Shown: positions 50,946-59,886, counted from the first letter of the stretch. The stretch is DNA of 64,000 bases from DATEOR01 sp036279015 (GCA_036279015.1 DASUJY010000022.1:1-64000), one strand, 5' to 3'. Notes: generated from the letters alone by a model not told the origin. Program-made: numbers and translations.

Positions 50946-53900
50946 GTGAGAGGGGCGGAATACGTCGAGCTGCACGCCCACTCGGCTTACAGCTTCCTGG
51001 ACGGCGCCTCGCTCCCCGAGGAGCTCGCCGTCCGCGCCGCCGAGCTCGGCTACTCGGCTCTCGCCCTCACCGACCACGATGGCGTCTACGGCTCGCTCGA
51101 GTTTGCCCACGCGGCGCGGGCAGTCGGCCTCCGCGCCATCACGGGCGCCGAGGCGACGCTCGTGGACGGCTCGCACGTGACCCTGCTCGTCGAGAGCCCG
51201 CGGGGCTACGCGAACCTCTGCCGGCTCCTGACCTCCGCCCACGCGCGCGAGCGCCTCAACCCGGGCCTCGACCCTGAGCTCCTCGCAGAGCTGAACGAGG
51301 GCCTCGTCTGCCTTTCGGGCTGCGCACGCCACGGCCTCGCCGTCAGGAACCCGAACGCGGCAGCGCGCCTGGCCCGGGCCTTCGGACGCGAGCGTTTCTT
51401 CGTCGAGCTCCAGCGCCCCTATGCCCGCGGCGATGCCCGCCGGAACGCCGCGCTCCGCGACCTCGCGGCCGCGATCGACGTCCGGACTGTGGCCACAGGA
51501 GACATCCACACCCATCATCTGCGCCGCGCGCGCCTCCAGGACGTCCTCGTCGCAGTGAAGCGAAACGTCCCGCTCGAGGGCTGCGAGGCGGAGCGGCGGG
51601 GGAACGAGGAGTTCGTCCTCACGGCCCCGGGCGAGGCAGCGGCGCGCTTCCCGGGAGACGAGGAAGCGGTCCGGACGACGGTCGAGCTCGCCGAGCGGCT
51701 CGAGTTCGACCTGACGCAAGAGCTCGGCTATCGCTACCCGGACTTCTCCGACGGCGCCGATCCCGCCCACGTCCAGCTCGCCCAGGTCTGCGGTCGCGCC
51801 TTCGAGGAGCGCTACCGGAACGCGCCCGCCGGTCTGCGCTCCCGGGCCGACACCCGGCTGCGCGAAGAGCTCGCGCTGATCGGCGAGCTCGGCCTCTCCG
51901 GCTTCTTCCTCCTCCACTGGGAAGTGCTCGAGCTCGCGCGCGAGGTCGCCTACGAGGTGCGCGGACCGGGCTCTCCGCGGCACCTCCTGCCGCCCGGCCG
52001 CGGCCGCGGAAGCTCCGTCGGCTCGCTCGTCTGCTACCTGACCGGGCTCTCACACGTCGATCCCGTCTCGGCCGGGCTCGCGCTCGGCCGCTTCCTCAAC
52101 CCCGAGCTCGTCTCCGTCCCCGACATCGACCTCGACTTCCCGCGCGACATCCGCGAAAAGCTGATCGTCGCGGTCATCGAACGCTACGGGCACGAGCACT
52201 CGGCGCTCGTGGCGAGCTTCTCGACCTACCACTCGCGCGGGGCGATCCGCGACGTCGGCAAGGCACTCGGCCTGCCGCAGGCCGAGCTCGAGCGGCTCGC
52301 CCGGCTGACCGAGGGCAATCCGCGCCGCGTGGCGGAGGAGCTCGAGCGACTCCCGGGCGCCGAGTCGAAGCTGGCCTCGCCGCGCTGGCGTGCCTTCGGC
52401 GAGCTCTGCGGCGAGATCGGCGGCCTGCCGCGCCACCTGTCCCAGCATCCGGGCGGCATGGTCGTCTCGAGCCGGCCGCTCGTCGAGCTCGTCCCGGTCG
52501 AGCACGCCGCCATGGAAGGCCGCAAGCTCTGCCAGTGGGACAAGGACTCCTGCGCCGACGCCGGGTTCCTCAAGATCGACCTGCTCGGGCTCGGGATGCT
52601 CTCCGCGGTCGAGGAGTGCGTCGACCAGGTCGTTCGCCTGCGCGGCGAGCGGATCGACCTCTCGCGCATCCCGCTCGACGACCCCGCGGTCTACCGGGAG
52701 ATCCAGGACGCGGACACCGTCGGCCTTTTCCAGATCGAAAGCCGGGCGCAGATGCAGAGCCTCCTGCGCACACGGCCCGAGAACCTCGACGACCTCACCG
52801 TCCAGGTCGCGCTCGTGCGCCCGGGCCCGATCCAGGGGAAGGCGGTGCATCCCTACGTGGAACGGCGCCAGCGCAGGCGCGAGGATCCCGCCTACGTCGT
52901 CCCGCACGACCACCCGCTCCTCGCCGAGTGCCTCGAGGAGACGCTCGGAGCGATCATCTTCCAGGAGCAGGTGCTCGACGTCGCGATGGCGCTCGCCGGC
53001 TTCTCGGTCGGCGAGGCGGAGGGCCTGCGCCGGGCGATGAGCCGCAAACGCAGCCACGACGCGATCGAGGCTCACCGTGAGCGCTTCTTCGAGGGGGCGG
53101 CGAGAAACGGCGTCCCCCGCGCGACGGCCGAGCTCGTCTTCTCGAAGATCAACGGCTTCGCGTCCTTCGGCTTTCCGAAGTCGCACGCGGCGGCCTTCGC
53201 GCTCCTCGCATACCAGTCGGCCTGGCTGCGCCACTACTACCCGGGCGAGTTCCTCTGCGCCCTCCTGAACGCCCAGCCGATGGGCTTCTACCCCCCGGCG
53301 AGCCTCGTGCGCGACGCCCAGCGGCGCGGGGTCGACGTGCTGCCGCCGGACGTGAACCTGAGCGCCGCCTCCTGCCGGATCGAGGGCGACGCGGTGCGGA
53401 TCGGTCTCGGCTACGTGAAGGGAATCGGCGAGGAGCCCGCGCAGGCGTTCGTCGCCGAGCGGGAGAAGGGCGGAGAGTTCCGCAACGTTCTCGAGCTCGC
53501 TCAACGGGCGCCGGTCGACCGGCCCGGCCTCGAGGCGCTCGTCGCCTCGGGAGCGTGCGATTCGTTCGGCTGGCCGCGCCGCCAGCTCCTCTGGCGGCTG
53601 GGGCTCGCGCCGCGCTCGGTCTCGGTCGGGTCCAGGGGCGACGAGCGCCAGCTCGTGTTGCCTCTCGGCCCGACCACGGAGATCCCGGAGCTGGCGGAGC
53701 AGACCTCGTGGGAGCGCATGCTCGCCGACTACCGGACGACGAGCATGTCGATCGGCGTCCACCCGCTCGAGCTCCTGCGCCCGCATCTGCCGGCGGAGGT
53801 CGCCTCGAGCGCCGACCTCGACCACATCGAGAACCGGAGCCCGATCGCAGTGGCCGGCCTGGTCGTCGCTCGCCAGCGCCCCGCGACGGCGAACGGCGTC

Positions 53901-54152
53901 GTCTTCATGCTCCTCGAGGACGAGCACGGCCAGATGAACCTCGTCGTCCCTCCGCCGGTATACGAGCGCTTCCGCCCGCTCGTCCGCAGCGAGCCGCTCC
54001 TCCTCGCCCGCGGCCGCTACGAGCGCTTCGAGCGGAACAGGAACGTCGTCGTGGAGGAGCTCGTCACGCTGGCGCCGCTCGCCCGCCAGGCCGCCGGCGA
54101 GGCCGAGGTGAGCTCGGCGCTTCCCGAGGCCCATCACTTCGGCCACCGTTAG
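50946..54152 (+). CDS. dnaE2: Error-prone DNA polymerase III alpha subunit, DnaE2
   Basis: Translesion C-family polymerase of the ImuB/DnaE2 mutasome. The 1068-aa protein begins with the PHP domain (YVELHAHSAYSFLDGAS, ALALTDHDGVYG). The polymerase catalytic acids are in SVPDIDLDFPRDIRE and GFLKIDLLGLGMLS. The GRGSSVGSLVCYLTGL, FQEQVLDVAMALAGF and GFPKSHAAAFALLAYQSAWL segments and a C-terminal OB fold follow. The pattern is DnaE2, not replicative DnaE1. The GTG at 50946 starts at conserved sequence. Co-transcribed with imuB, hence probably SOS-induced. Confidence 0.94.
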   Translation: MRGAEYVELHAHSAYSFLDGASLPEELAVRAAELGYSALALTDHDGVYGSLEFAHAARAVGLRAITGAEATLVDGSHVTLLVESPRGYANLCRLLTSAHARERLNPGLDPELLAELNEGLVCLSGCARHGLAVRNPNAAARLARAFGRERFFVELQRPYARGDARRNAALRDLAAAIDVRTVATGDIHTHHLRRARLQDVLVAVKRNVPLEGCEAERRGNEEFVLTAPGEAAARFPGDEEAVRTTVELAERLEFDLTQELGYRYPDFSDGADPAHVQLAQVCGRAFEERYRNAPAGLRSRADTRLREELALIGELGLSGFFLLHWEVLELAREVAYEVRGPGSPRHLLPPGRGRGSSVGSLVCYLTGLSHVDPVSAGLALGRFLNPELVSVPDIDLDFPRDIREKLIVAVIERYGHEHSALVASFSTYHSRGAIRDVGKALGLPQAELERLARLTEGNPRRVAEELERLPGAESKLASPRWRAFGELCGEIGGLPRHLSQHPGGMVVSSRPLVELVPVEHAAMEGRKLCQWDKDSCADAGFLKIDLLGLGMLSAVEECVDQVVRLRGERIDLSRIPLDDPAVYREIQDADTVGLFQIESRAQMQSLLRTRPENLDDLTVQVALVRPGPIQGKAVHPYVERRQRRREDPAYVVPHDHPLLAECLEETLGAIIFQEQVLDVAMALAGFSVGEAEGLRRAMSRKRSHDAIEAHRERFFEGAARNGVPRATAELVFSKINGFASFGFPKSHAAAFALLAYQSAWLRHYYPGEFLCALLNAQPMGFYPPASLVRDAQRRGVDVLPPDVNLSAASCRIEGDAVRIGLGYVKGIGEEPAQAFVAEREKGGEFRNVLELAQRAPVDRPGLEALVASGACDSFGWPRRQLLWRLGLAPRSVSVGSRGDERQLVLPLGPTTEIPELAEQTSWERMLADYRTTSMSIGVHPLELLRPHLPAEVASSADLDHIENRSPIAVAGLVVARQRPATANGVVFMLLEDEHGQMNLVVPPPVYERFRPLVRSEPLLLARGRYERFERNRNVVVEELVTLAPLARQAAGEAEVSSALPEAHHFGHR

Positions 54153-54155
54153 GGT
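54150..54155 (+). promoter_or_regulatory. -10-like box (TAGGGT) overlapping the dnaE2 stop
   Basis: The dnaE2 TAG stop begins TAGGGT, which ends 7 nt before the GTG at 54163. Confidence 0.4.
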
Positions 54156-54162
54156 TGGCTCC

Positions 54163-55557
54163 GTGACCGGCCCGCGCTCGCTTTGGCTCCAGGAGGCGCT
54201 GCGCGCGGAGAACGGCGCCGATTCGCACGAGCTGGTCGAGGACACGACCGCCGATGTCTGCATCGTCGGCGGCGGCTACACGGGCCTCTGGACCGCGCTG
54301 CGCGTCAAGGAGCTCGAGCCGGACGCCGACGTCGTCCTTCTCGAGCAGGACATCTGCGGCGGCGGGCCCTCCGGCCGAAACGGCGGCTTCGCGCTCACGT
54401 GGTGGTCGAAGATCCAGACCCTGATCAAGCGCACCGGCGAGGAGGAGGCATTCCGTCTCGCAAAGGCCTCCGAGGAGGCTGTGCGGGAGATCGGCGCCTT
54501 CTGCGAGCGCGAGGGAATCGACGCGCACTTCCACCAGGGCGGCTGGCTCTGGACGGCGACGGCACCCGCGCAGATGGGCGCGTGGCAGTCGAGCGTCGAG
54601 ACCGCCGAGGCGCACGGCGAGCATCCCTACGAGCTCCTGACCGCGGAGGAAGTGCAGGTGCGCACCGGCTCGCCGATCCATCTCGGCGCCGCGTTCGAGA
54701 AGACCGGCGCGATCGTCCAACCGGCTCTGCTCGCCCGCGGCCTCCGGCGCGTGGCGCTCGAGCGGGGGGTGCGGATCTTCGAGCGCACCCCGATGGTCGA
54801 GCTCGACCGGGAGCGTGGGATCGTCCGGACTCCTTCCGGCTCGGTCGAGGCCGGCGCGACGGTGCTCGCCCTGAATGCCTGGGCGACGAAGATCCCCGAG
54901 CTCGCCAGAGCGGTCGTCGCCGTCTCGAGCGACATGGTCGCGACCGCGCCGATGCCGGAACTCCTCCGGGAGAGCGGCTGGACCGGGGGAGAGGCGATCT
55001 CCGACTGCCGCCTGCTCGTGCACTACTACCGGCCGACGAGAGACGGCCGCGTCGCCTTCGGGCGCGGCGGCGGCCGCCTCGCCTTCGGCGGCCGGGTGAA
55101 CTCGAACTTCGACTACAACGGCCGCCAGACGCGCGAGCTCGAGGCGGAGCTCGTCGACCTCGTTCCGGCAGCCAGGGGCGTGGCGGTGACCCACGCGTGG
55201 GGCGGTCCGATCGACCGCACGACGGACGGTCTGCCGATCTGCGGCTCCCTTCCGACCTCGGCGCGGATCGTCTACGGCACGGGCTTCTCCGGCAACGGGG
55301 TCGCGCCCTCGCTCACCGTCGCCAGGATCCTCGCCTCGAGCGCGCTTCGCCGCGACGACGAGTGGTCCGCGTCGGGACTGAACCGTGGCGTCCGAGGCAC
55401 GTTCCCACCGGAGCCGATTCGCTTCGTCGGCGGGCTCGTCGTACGTGGCGCTGTCCGCCGCAAGGAGGGCCGCGAAGACCGGGAACGGAGCGTCGACCCG
55501 GTCACGAGGGCGCTCGCGGGCCTCGCGCCGCAGGGTTTCTTCCGCCGGCCACGCTGA
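54163..55557 (+). CDS. FAD-dependent oxidoreductase (DAO family)
   Basis: A 464-aa D-amino-acid-oxidase-fold flavoenzyme. The dinucleotide-binding motif is DVCIVGGGYTGLWTALRV, followed by LLEQDICGGGPSGRNGGFAL. The C-terminal GGPIDRTTDGLPICGSLP and YGTGFSGNGVAPS segments are typical of gamma-glutamylputrescine or glycine oxidase relatives. No signal peptide. The amine substrate cannot be deduced. It is an isolated enzyme between dnaE2 and groES. GTG start. Confidence 0.87.
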   Translation: MTGPRSLWLQEALRAENGADSHELVEDTTADVCIVGGGYTGLWTALRVKELEPDADVVLLEQDICGGGPSGRNGGFALTWWSKIQTLIKRTGEEEAFRLAKASEEAVREIGAFCEREGIDAHFHQGGWLWTATAPAQMGAWQSSVETAEAHGEHPYELLTAEEVQVRTGSPIHLGAAFEKTGAIVQPALLARGLRRVALERGVRIFERTPMVELDRERGIVRTPSGSVEAGATVLALNAWATKIPELARAVVAVSSDMVATAPMPELLRESGWTGGEAISDCRLLVHYYRPTRDGRVAFGRGGGRLAFGGRVNSNFDYNGRQTRELEAELVDLVPAARGVAVTHAWGGPIDRTTDGLPICGSLPTSARIVYGTGFSGNGVAPSLTVARILASSALRRDDEWSASGLNRGVRGTFPPEPIRFVGGLVVRGAVRRKEGREDRERSVDPVTRALAGLAPQGFFRRPR

Positions 55558-55561
55558 CTCC

Positions 55562-55567
55562 TACAAT
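55562..55567 (+). promoter_or_regulatory. -10 box of groES (TACAAT)
   Basis: TACAAT ends 7 nt before the ATG at 55575. No CIRCE element (TTAGCACTC-N9-GAGTGCTAA) is present, so HrcA control is not evident. Confidence 0.5.
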
Positions 55568-55574
55568 TAGGGAG

Positions 55575-55862
55575 ATGGAGGATCCGGCTCCGCTCACGCT
55601 CACCCTCGAGCCACTCGACGACCATCTGATCGTGGAGCCGCTCGACGAGGACGTCGAGACGCGGACGGGCTTGATCATTCCGCAGAGCGCCGAGGCGGGC
55701 TGCCGCTCCGGAATCGTGACAGCGGTCGGCGGCGAGGCGCACGGGATCGATCCCGGCGACAAGGTGCTCTTCCCGAAGGGAGCCGGCTTCGACGTCCGCC
55801 TCGCGGGCGTGGCCGTCAAGGTGCTGCGGCGCGGCGACCTGATCGCTCGCGTCCACGATTGA
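55575..55862 (+). CDS. groES: Co-chaperonin GroES
   Basis: Lid of the GroEL folding chamber. The 95-aa protein has LDDHLIVEPLDEDVETRTGLIIP with the mobile loop that contacts GroEL, then GIDPGDKVLFPKGAGFDV and the closing VKVLRRGDLIARV. It is complete. No groEL follows. Instead a YdeI-like gene overlaps its stop by 4 bp, so this groES lies outside a groESL operon and may be a second copy. Confidence 0.9.
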   Translation: MEDPAPLTLTLEPLDDHLIVEPLDEDVETRTGLIIPQSAEAGCRSGIVTAVGGEAHGIDPGDKVLFPKGAGFDVRLAGVAVKVLRRGDLIARVHD

Positions 55863-56440
55863 GCCCGCCGGGCGCCGAGCAGCCGGTCGTCTTCTTCGCG
55901 ACCGCGGGCGAGCTCGAGGCCTGGCTCGACGAGCGCCACGACGAGGTGGACGGGATCTGGCTGAAGCTCGCCAAGAAGGGGTCCGGGATCGAGTCGGTCA
56001 GCTACCTCGAGGCGGTCGAGAGCGCGCTCTGCTTCGGCTGGATCGACGGTCAGGCGCGCGGGCTCGACGAGCAGCACTACATGCAGCGCTTCACGCCGCG
56101 GCGGGCGCGGAGCAAGTGGTCGAAGCGGAACCGGGGGAAGGCGGAGCGGCTGATCGCCGAGGGCCGGATGCGGCCGGCCGGCCTCGCGGAGGTCGAGCGC
56201 GCCCGGGCCGACGGGCGCTGGGACGACGCGTACGACTCCGCGGCCACGGCGACGGTGCCGGACGACTTCCGGGTCGCGCTCGACGCCGAGCCCGAGGCCA
56301 GAGCCTTCTTCGACACGCTGTCGAGCTCGAAGCGCTATTCGTTCCTCTACCGGATCGCGGACGCGAAGCGACCGGAGACGCGCGCCAAGCGCATCGCCGA
56401 GTACGTGGCTCTCCTGCGGGAGGGCAAGACGCTCGGTTAG
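55859..56440 (+). CDS. YdeI/OmpD-associated family protein
   Basis: A 193-aa protein of the bacteriocin-protection YdeI/OmdA family, with no established biochemical role. Its features are FATAGELEAWLDERHDEVDGIW, the conserved ALCFGWIDGQARGLDEQHYMQRFTPRR in adjacent blocks and SKWSKRN. The C-terminal helices include TLSSSKRYSFLYRIADAKRPETRAKRIAEYV in two pieces. The TTG start overlaps groES (TTGA). The 3' end overlaps the next convergent gene by 4 bp. Confidence 0.85.
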   Translation: MSPPGAEQPVVFFATAGELEAWLDERHDEVDGIWLKLAKKGSGIESVSYLEAVESALCFGWIDGQARGLDEQHYMQRFTPRRARSKWSKRNRGKAERLIAEGRMRPAGLAEVERARADGRWDDAYDSAATATVPDDFRVALDAEPEARAFFDTLSSSKRYSFLYRIADAKRPETRAKRIAEYVALLREGKTLG

Positions 56441-56736
56441 TCCAGCTGGAGGCCGAAGCGCGGCAGCCGTTTGCGGACGGCGCGGTTGAAGACGTGCTCG
56501 TACTCCTCGGCGGACGCCTCGTCGAGCGTCGCAGCGTAGTTGTCGCGGAGCGCGACGAGCTCGTCCGTTCCCGTCTCGACGAGGTCGGAATAGTCGCCGT
56601 AACGCTCCTCCGCCTGGTCTCGAGGCGCGCGGTCGTAGGCTGCAAGGGCGGCTTCGGCGTCGCGGATCAGGCCTTCGTGCTCGGCCGCGAAGAGAGCGAG
56701 CTGGCGCTCGACGAGATCGGCGAAACGCCTGCGCAC
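56437..56736 (-). CDS. Small helical protein of unknown function
   Basis: A 99-aa, acidic, fully helical protein: FADLVERQLALFAAEHEGLI, RDAEAALAAYDRAPRDQAEE, then YGDYSDLVETGTDELVALRD and a basic end. The pattern resembles small actinobacterial proteins of unknown function. No catalytic motif. GTG start, divergent from the EEP-family gene. Confidence 0.7.
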   Translation of the reverse strand: MRRRFADLVERQLALFAAEHEGLIRDAEAALAAYDRAPRDQAEERYGDYSDLVETGTDELVALRDNYAATLDEASAEEYEHVFNRAVRKRLPRFGLQLD

Positions 56737-56741
56737 GCTCC

Positions 56742-56747
56742 TATGCT
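56742..56747 (+). promoter_or_regulatory. -10 box of the EEP-family gene (TATGCT)
   Basis: TATGCT ends 9 nt before the GTG at 56757. Confidence 0.4.
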
Positions 56748-56756
56748 GCCTTCGCC

Positions 56757-57479
56757 GTGGGGCTCGTCATCCGTACGTGGAACCTCTATCACGGCCGCAC
56801 GCATCCGAAGACGGGGCGAACGTATCTCGAGCGGATGGTGCGCCTCGCGAGCATCGATGCGCCCGACGTCGTCGCCCTCCAGGAGGTGCCGCTCTGGGCG
56901 CTCGGGCGGCTCGAACGTTGGAGCGGCATGCGGGCGCTCTGGGCGGTGGCGGTGCCCGGCTTGCTCGGACCGGTCGCGCGCTTCCTGACGGACCTCGACC
57001 CCGTTCGCGTCAGGTTCACCGTCGCCGGGCAGGCGAACGCGCTCCTCCTGAACCCGCGCTTCGTGCTGGAGGACGAGCGGACGCTCGTCATGAACCCCGA
57101 GGTGGGCAACCTCGAATGGATCACTGGCGGCCGGCAGCGCCGCGTCTGCCACGCCGTCGACCTCGAGCTCGACGGCGAGCGTCTGACCGTGGCGAACCTG
57201 CACGCGACGAACAACGCGGCCCTGGCCCGGGTCGAGGTGGGGCTCGCCGCCGACTTCCTGGTCGAGGCGGCGCGCTGCATCCTGTGCGGTGACTTCAACG
57301 TGCCCGCCTACGCCGTCCACGATCTCTCGTCGCCGATCGAGGGAATCGACCAGATCCTCGTGCGCGGCCTCGAGTTCGAGCACGCTCCGAGCTCCTGGCC
57401 TGCCGCCCGGCGCCGGCTGAGCGGCGGCCTTCTCCTCTCTGACCACGCTCCGGTCGACGCGGTGGTGGCATGGACGTAG
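56757..57479 (+). CDS. Endonuclease/exonuclease/phosphatase (EEP) family hydrolase
   Basis: A 240-aa protein with the complete EEP metal site in order: TWNLYHGR, VVALQEVPLW, TVANLHATNN, CGDFNVPAY, IDQILVRG and LSDHAPVDAV. Relatives cleave DNA, phosphoinositides or sphingomyelin. No signal peptide, so a nucleic-acid or nucleotide substrate is more likely. It overlaps the aminotransferase gene by 10 bp. Confidence 0.88.
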   Translation: MGLVIRTWNLYHGRTHPKTGRTYLERMVRLASIDAPDVVALQEVPLWALGRLERWSGMRALWAVAVPGLLGPVARFLTDLDPVRVRFTVAGQANALLLNPRFVLEDERTLVMNPEVGNLEWITGGRQRRVCHAVDLELDGERLTVANLHATNNAALARVEVGLAADFLVEAARCILCGDFNVPAYAVHDLSSPIEGIDQILVRGLEFEHAPSSWPAARRRLSGGLLLSDHAPVDAVVAWT

Positions 57480-58564
57480 AGGCGATCCGCGCCGAGCTGC
57501 CCGTGCTCGAGCGGCTTGCCTATCTGAACGCGGGCACGAACGGCCCGCTGCCGCGCCGGACGGTCGAGGCGATGTGCTCGGCGCTCGGAAGCGATCTCGA
57601 GGAAGGGAGATCGAGCGGCCCTTACTTCGAGACGATGCTCGCCCGCCGGGACGAGGTGCGGGCCGCCCTCGCCGCCGTCCTCGATGCCGCTCCGGAGGAC
57701 GTGGCGCTCACGAGCTCGACCACGGAGGGCTGCAACGTCGTCCTGAACGGGCTCGGCATCGGGCCCGGAGACGAGGTCGTGACGACGGACTCGGAGCATC
57801 CCGGCCTCTTCGGCGGTCTCGTGGCCTCGGGGGCCGACGTACGCGCGGTCCCGGTCCGAGACCTCGCCGTCGCGGACGTGCTCGGCGCACTCGAGGCGGC
57901 GATCGGCGAAGGGACAAGGCTCATTGCTCTCTCGCATGTCTCCTGGCTTACCGGGGCCCGCTTCCCGGTCGGCGAGCTGGCCGGTCGCGGCGTGCCGTTC
58001 CTCGTCGACGGCGCGCAGGCGGCCGGCGCCATCCCCGTCGACGTCGACGAGCTCGGCTGCGACTTCTACACCGTCTCGGCCCAGAAGTGGCTGCTCGGCC
58101 CCGACGTCACGGGCGCGCTCTACGTGCGGCCAGACCGCGTCCCCGAGCTTCGCATGGCGATGCCGTCCTACGGCTCCTGGGACTTCGAGGAGGGCTACAC
58201 GTACGAGCCGCGGGCCGGCGCGGCACGGTTCGACCCCGGGTGGATCTCGCCGGTCGCCGCCGCCGGGCTGCTCGCCTCGCTCGCGTTCGCCTCCGAGGCG
58301 GGCGAAGAGCGTTTCCAGCATGCCGCGGCGACGGCGGCCCATCTCCGCCGCGCGCTCGAGGCAGCCGGGCACGAGGTCGTCACCGAGCCGGAGCAGGCGA
58401 CGCTCGTCACCTGGAAAGCCGACGGCGACTCGAAGGCCGTCGTGGAGCGGCTGGCGGATGCCGGCGTGGTCATCCGCGACGTGCCCGACGTCGGCTGGCT
58501 GCGCGCCTCCTGCGGCTTCTGGACGAACGAGGACGACCTCGAGCGCCTCCTCGGCGCCCTCTAG
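57470..58564 (+). CDS. Class V aminotransferase / cysteine-desulfurase-like PLP enzyme
   Basis: A 364-aa fold-type I PLP enzyme: YLNAGTNGPLPRRTVEAM, TSSTTEGCNVVLNGLGIGPG (cofactor phosphate), TTDSEHPGLFGG, LVDGAQAAGAIPVDV, and SAQKWLLGP with the Schiff-base lysine near residue 205. The loop that holds the catalytic cysteine of desulfurases is not obvious, so an epimerase or lyase role as in isopenicillin-epimerase-like proteins is possible. No iron-sulphur genes are nearby. Confidence 0.86.
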   Translation: MDVEAIRAELPVLERLAYLNAGTNGPLPRRTVEAMCSALGSDLEEGRSSGPYFETMLARRDEVRAALAAVLDAAPEDVALTSSTTEGCNVVLNGLGIGPGDEVVTTDSEHPGLFGGLVASGADVRAVPVRDLAVADVLGALEAAIGEGTRLIALSHVSWLTGARFPVGELAGRGVPFLVDGAQAAGAIPVDVDELGCDFYTVSAQKWLLGPDVTGALYVRPDRVPELRMAMPSYGSWDFEEGYTYEPRAGAARFDPGWISPVAAAGLLASLAFASEAGEERFQHAAATAAHLRRALEAAGHEVVTEPEQATLVTWKADGDSKAVVERLADAGVVIRDVPDVGWLRASCGFWTNEDDLERLLGAL

Positions 58565-59301
58565 GCCTTCTCGAGCACGCCGTACCAGTCGGGCGGCTCG
58601 GCCGCTCGCATCCAGGCGAGGCGCCAGCCGGTTCCCGGAAGCAGGCTGTCGAGCTCGGCGGGGGAGACGCAGAGGAGCTCGAACCAGGGCGTCGCGATCT
58701 CGCCGTAGCGGATGCGGATCGTCACCTCGCCGGGCATCCGGCCTCTCCGCGCGTTCCGCTCCATGTAGGCGCGCTCGGCCTCGTCGTTGCCGACATGCGG
58801 GTCGACGCTGTCGAAGACGATCTTCCCATGAGACGTCGTCAGCGCGTGCAGCCGGTCGAGCGTCTCCCTCGTTGCCCGCGCGCTTCCGGCCAGCCCCAGG
58901 TTTCCGCACATCAGGAGGACCGTGTCGAAGAGGCCGAGCTCCGCGCCGATCTCCGCGAGCGCGAGCGTGCGTGCATCACGGATGCCGCGCCGGCGACAGA
59001 CCTCGACCGCGCCCGGCGACATGTCGATTGCGACGACCTCGAGCCCGCGGCTCTGCGCCTCGACGCTGTGGCGGCCGGCTCCGGCGCCGATGTCGAGCAC
59101 GCGGCCGCGCACGAGGTCGAAGGCCTCGCGCTCGTGCGGGTGCCACTCCTCCGGGCCGGCGAAGAAGGAGCTCGCCGGGAGGGCGGGGCTGGTGCGGCCG
59201 TCGTCGCGCTCGAGCTCGGCCTCGCCCGCTCTGCTGGCAAGGCGATCGAGGAGGAGCCGGCCGAAGGCGTCCTCCTGCGGGCGAAGAATGTCGGCCGCTA
59301 T
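58561..59301 (-). CDS. Class I SAM-dependent methyltransferase with non-canonical or obscured start
   Basis: The core has VLDIGAGAGRHSVEAQSRG (motif I), VVAIDMSPGAVEVCRRRG and FDTVLLMCGNLGLAG. Coding similarity extends upstream of the only canonical start (GTG at 59112): in-frame sequence ILRPQEDAFGRLLLDRLASR and FFAGPEEWHPHEREAFDLVR is typical of the family N-terminus. It continues to an ATA codon overlapping the TAG stop of the HD gene (59298-59301). With that limit it is 246 aa; from GTG it is 183 aa and lacks part of the fold. The substrate is unknown. The 3' end overlaps the convergent aminotransferase. Confidence 0.75.
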   Translation of the reverse strand: MAADILRPQEDAFGRLLLDRLASRAGEAELERDDGRTSPALPASSFFAGPEEWHPHEREAFDLVRGRVLDIGAGAGRHSVEAQSRGLEVVAIDMSPGAVEVCRRRGIRDARTLALAEIGAELGLFDTVLLMCGNLGLAGSARATRETLDRLHALTTSHGKIVFDSVDPHVGNDEAERAYMERNARRGRMPGEVTIRIRYGEIATPWFELLCVSPAELDSLLPGTGWRLAWMRAAEPPDWYGVLEKA

Positions 59302-59870
59302 GCCGCTTCCGAGGTTCGCAGGCCGAGCTGGCCCGCGATCGGACGCATCGCAGCGACGACGTTCCGGATGTGATCGTCGAGCTCGACTCCGAGCTCCTCG
59401 GCACCGCGATAGACCTCGTCGCGATGGACGCCGGCCGCGAAGGACGGCTGCTTCAGCTTCTTGCGGACCGACTTCGGCTCGAGCGTGTCGATCCCATCGG
59501 GCCGCACGAGCCCGCAGGCGTGCACGAAGCCGGCCAGCTCGTCGCAGGCGAAGAGCGTCTGCTTCAGCTTCGTGTCCCGCGCCATGTGCAGGTGCTCGGC
59601 GTGGGAGAGCACGGCCTCGATCAGCTCCTCGGGGTAGCCCTCCTCACGGAGGATCGGCGCGCCGTCCTGGGGATGCTCGTCGAGGGTCGGATGGATCTCG
59701 TAGTCGAAGTCGTGCAGGAGCGCGGTCGCCCGCCAGAATTCCTCGTCCTCGCCGAGCTCGCGCGCGTACCAGCCGACCGCCGCCTCCACCGCGAGGGCGT
59801 GGCGGCGCAGCGCCTCCGCCTTCGTGTACTCGGTGAGCGTTTCCCACGCCCGCTCGCGGGTTACTTCCAT
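59298..59870 (-). CDS. HD-domain phosphohydrolase-like protein
   Basis: A 190-aa HD-superfamily protein: ALRRHALAVEAAVGWYAREL (first histidine), TALLHDFDYEIHPTLDEHP (the HD pair), VLSHAEHLHM, FACDELAGFVHACGLVRP and KKLKQPSFAAGV. The order matches a small bacterial HDIG-type family often annotated as hydrolases of unknown substrate. The ATG at 59870 is preferred over one 17 codons upstream because of the minus-strand TATCCT box. Confidence 0.85.
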   Translation of the reverse strand: MEVTRERAWETLTEYTKAEALRRHALAVEAAVGWYARELGEDEEFWRATALLHDFDYEIHPTLDEHPQDGAPILREEGYPEELIEAVLSHAEHLHMARDTKLKQTLFACDELAGFVHACGLVRPDGIDTLEPKSVRKKLKQPSFAAGVHRDEVYRGAEELGVELDDHIRNVVAAMRPIAGQLGLRTSEAA

Positions 59871-59879
59871 CGGGCGAAG

Positions 59880-59886
59880 TAGGATA
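59880..59886. promoter_or_regulatory. Overlapping divergent -10-like boxes (TAGGAT + / TATCCT -)
   Basis: The seven bases TAGGATA read TAGGAT rightwards towards murA (ATG at 59921, a leader of about 30 nt with AGGA 9 nt before the start). They read TATCCT leftwards, 10 nt before the HD-protein ATG. Confidence 0.4.

Noticed and set aside
52050..54263. 737-codon open frame opposite dnaE2
   Set aside because: Shadow of the dnaE2 codons. No recognisable motif, and the sense strand carries complete polymerase signatures.
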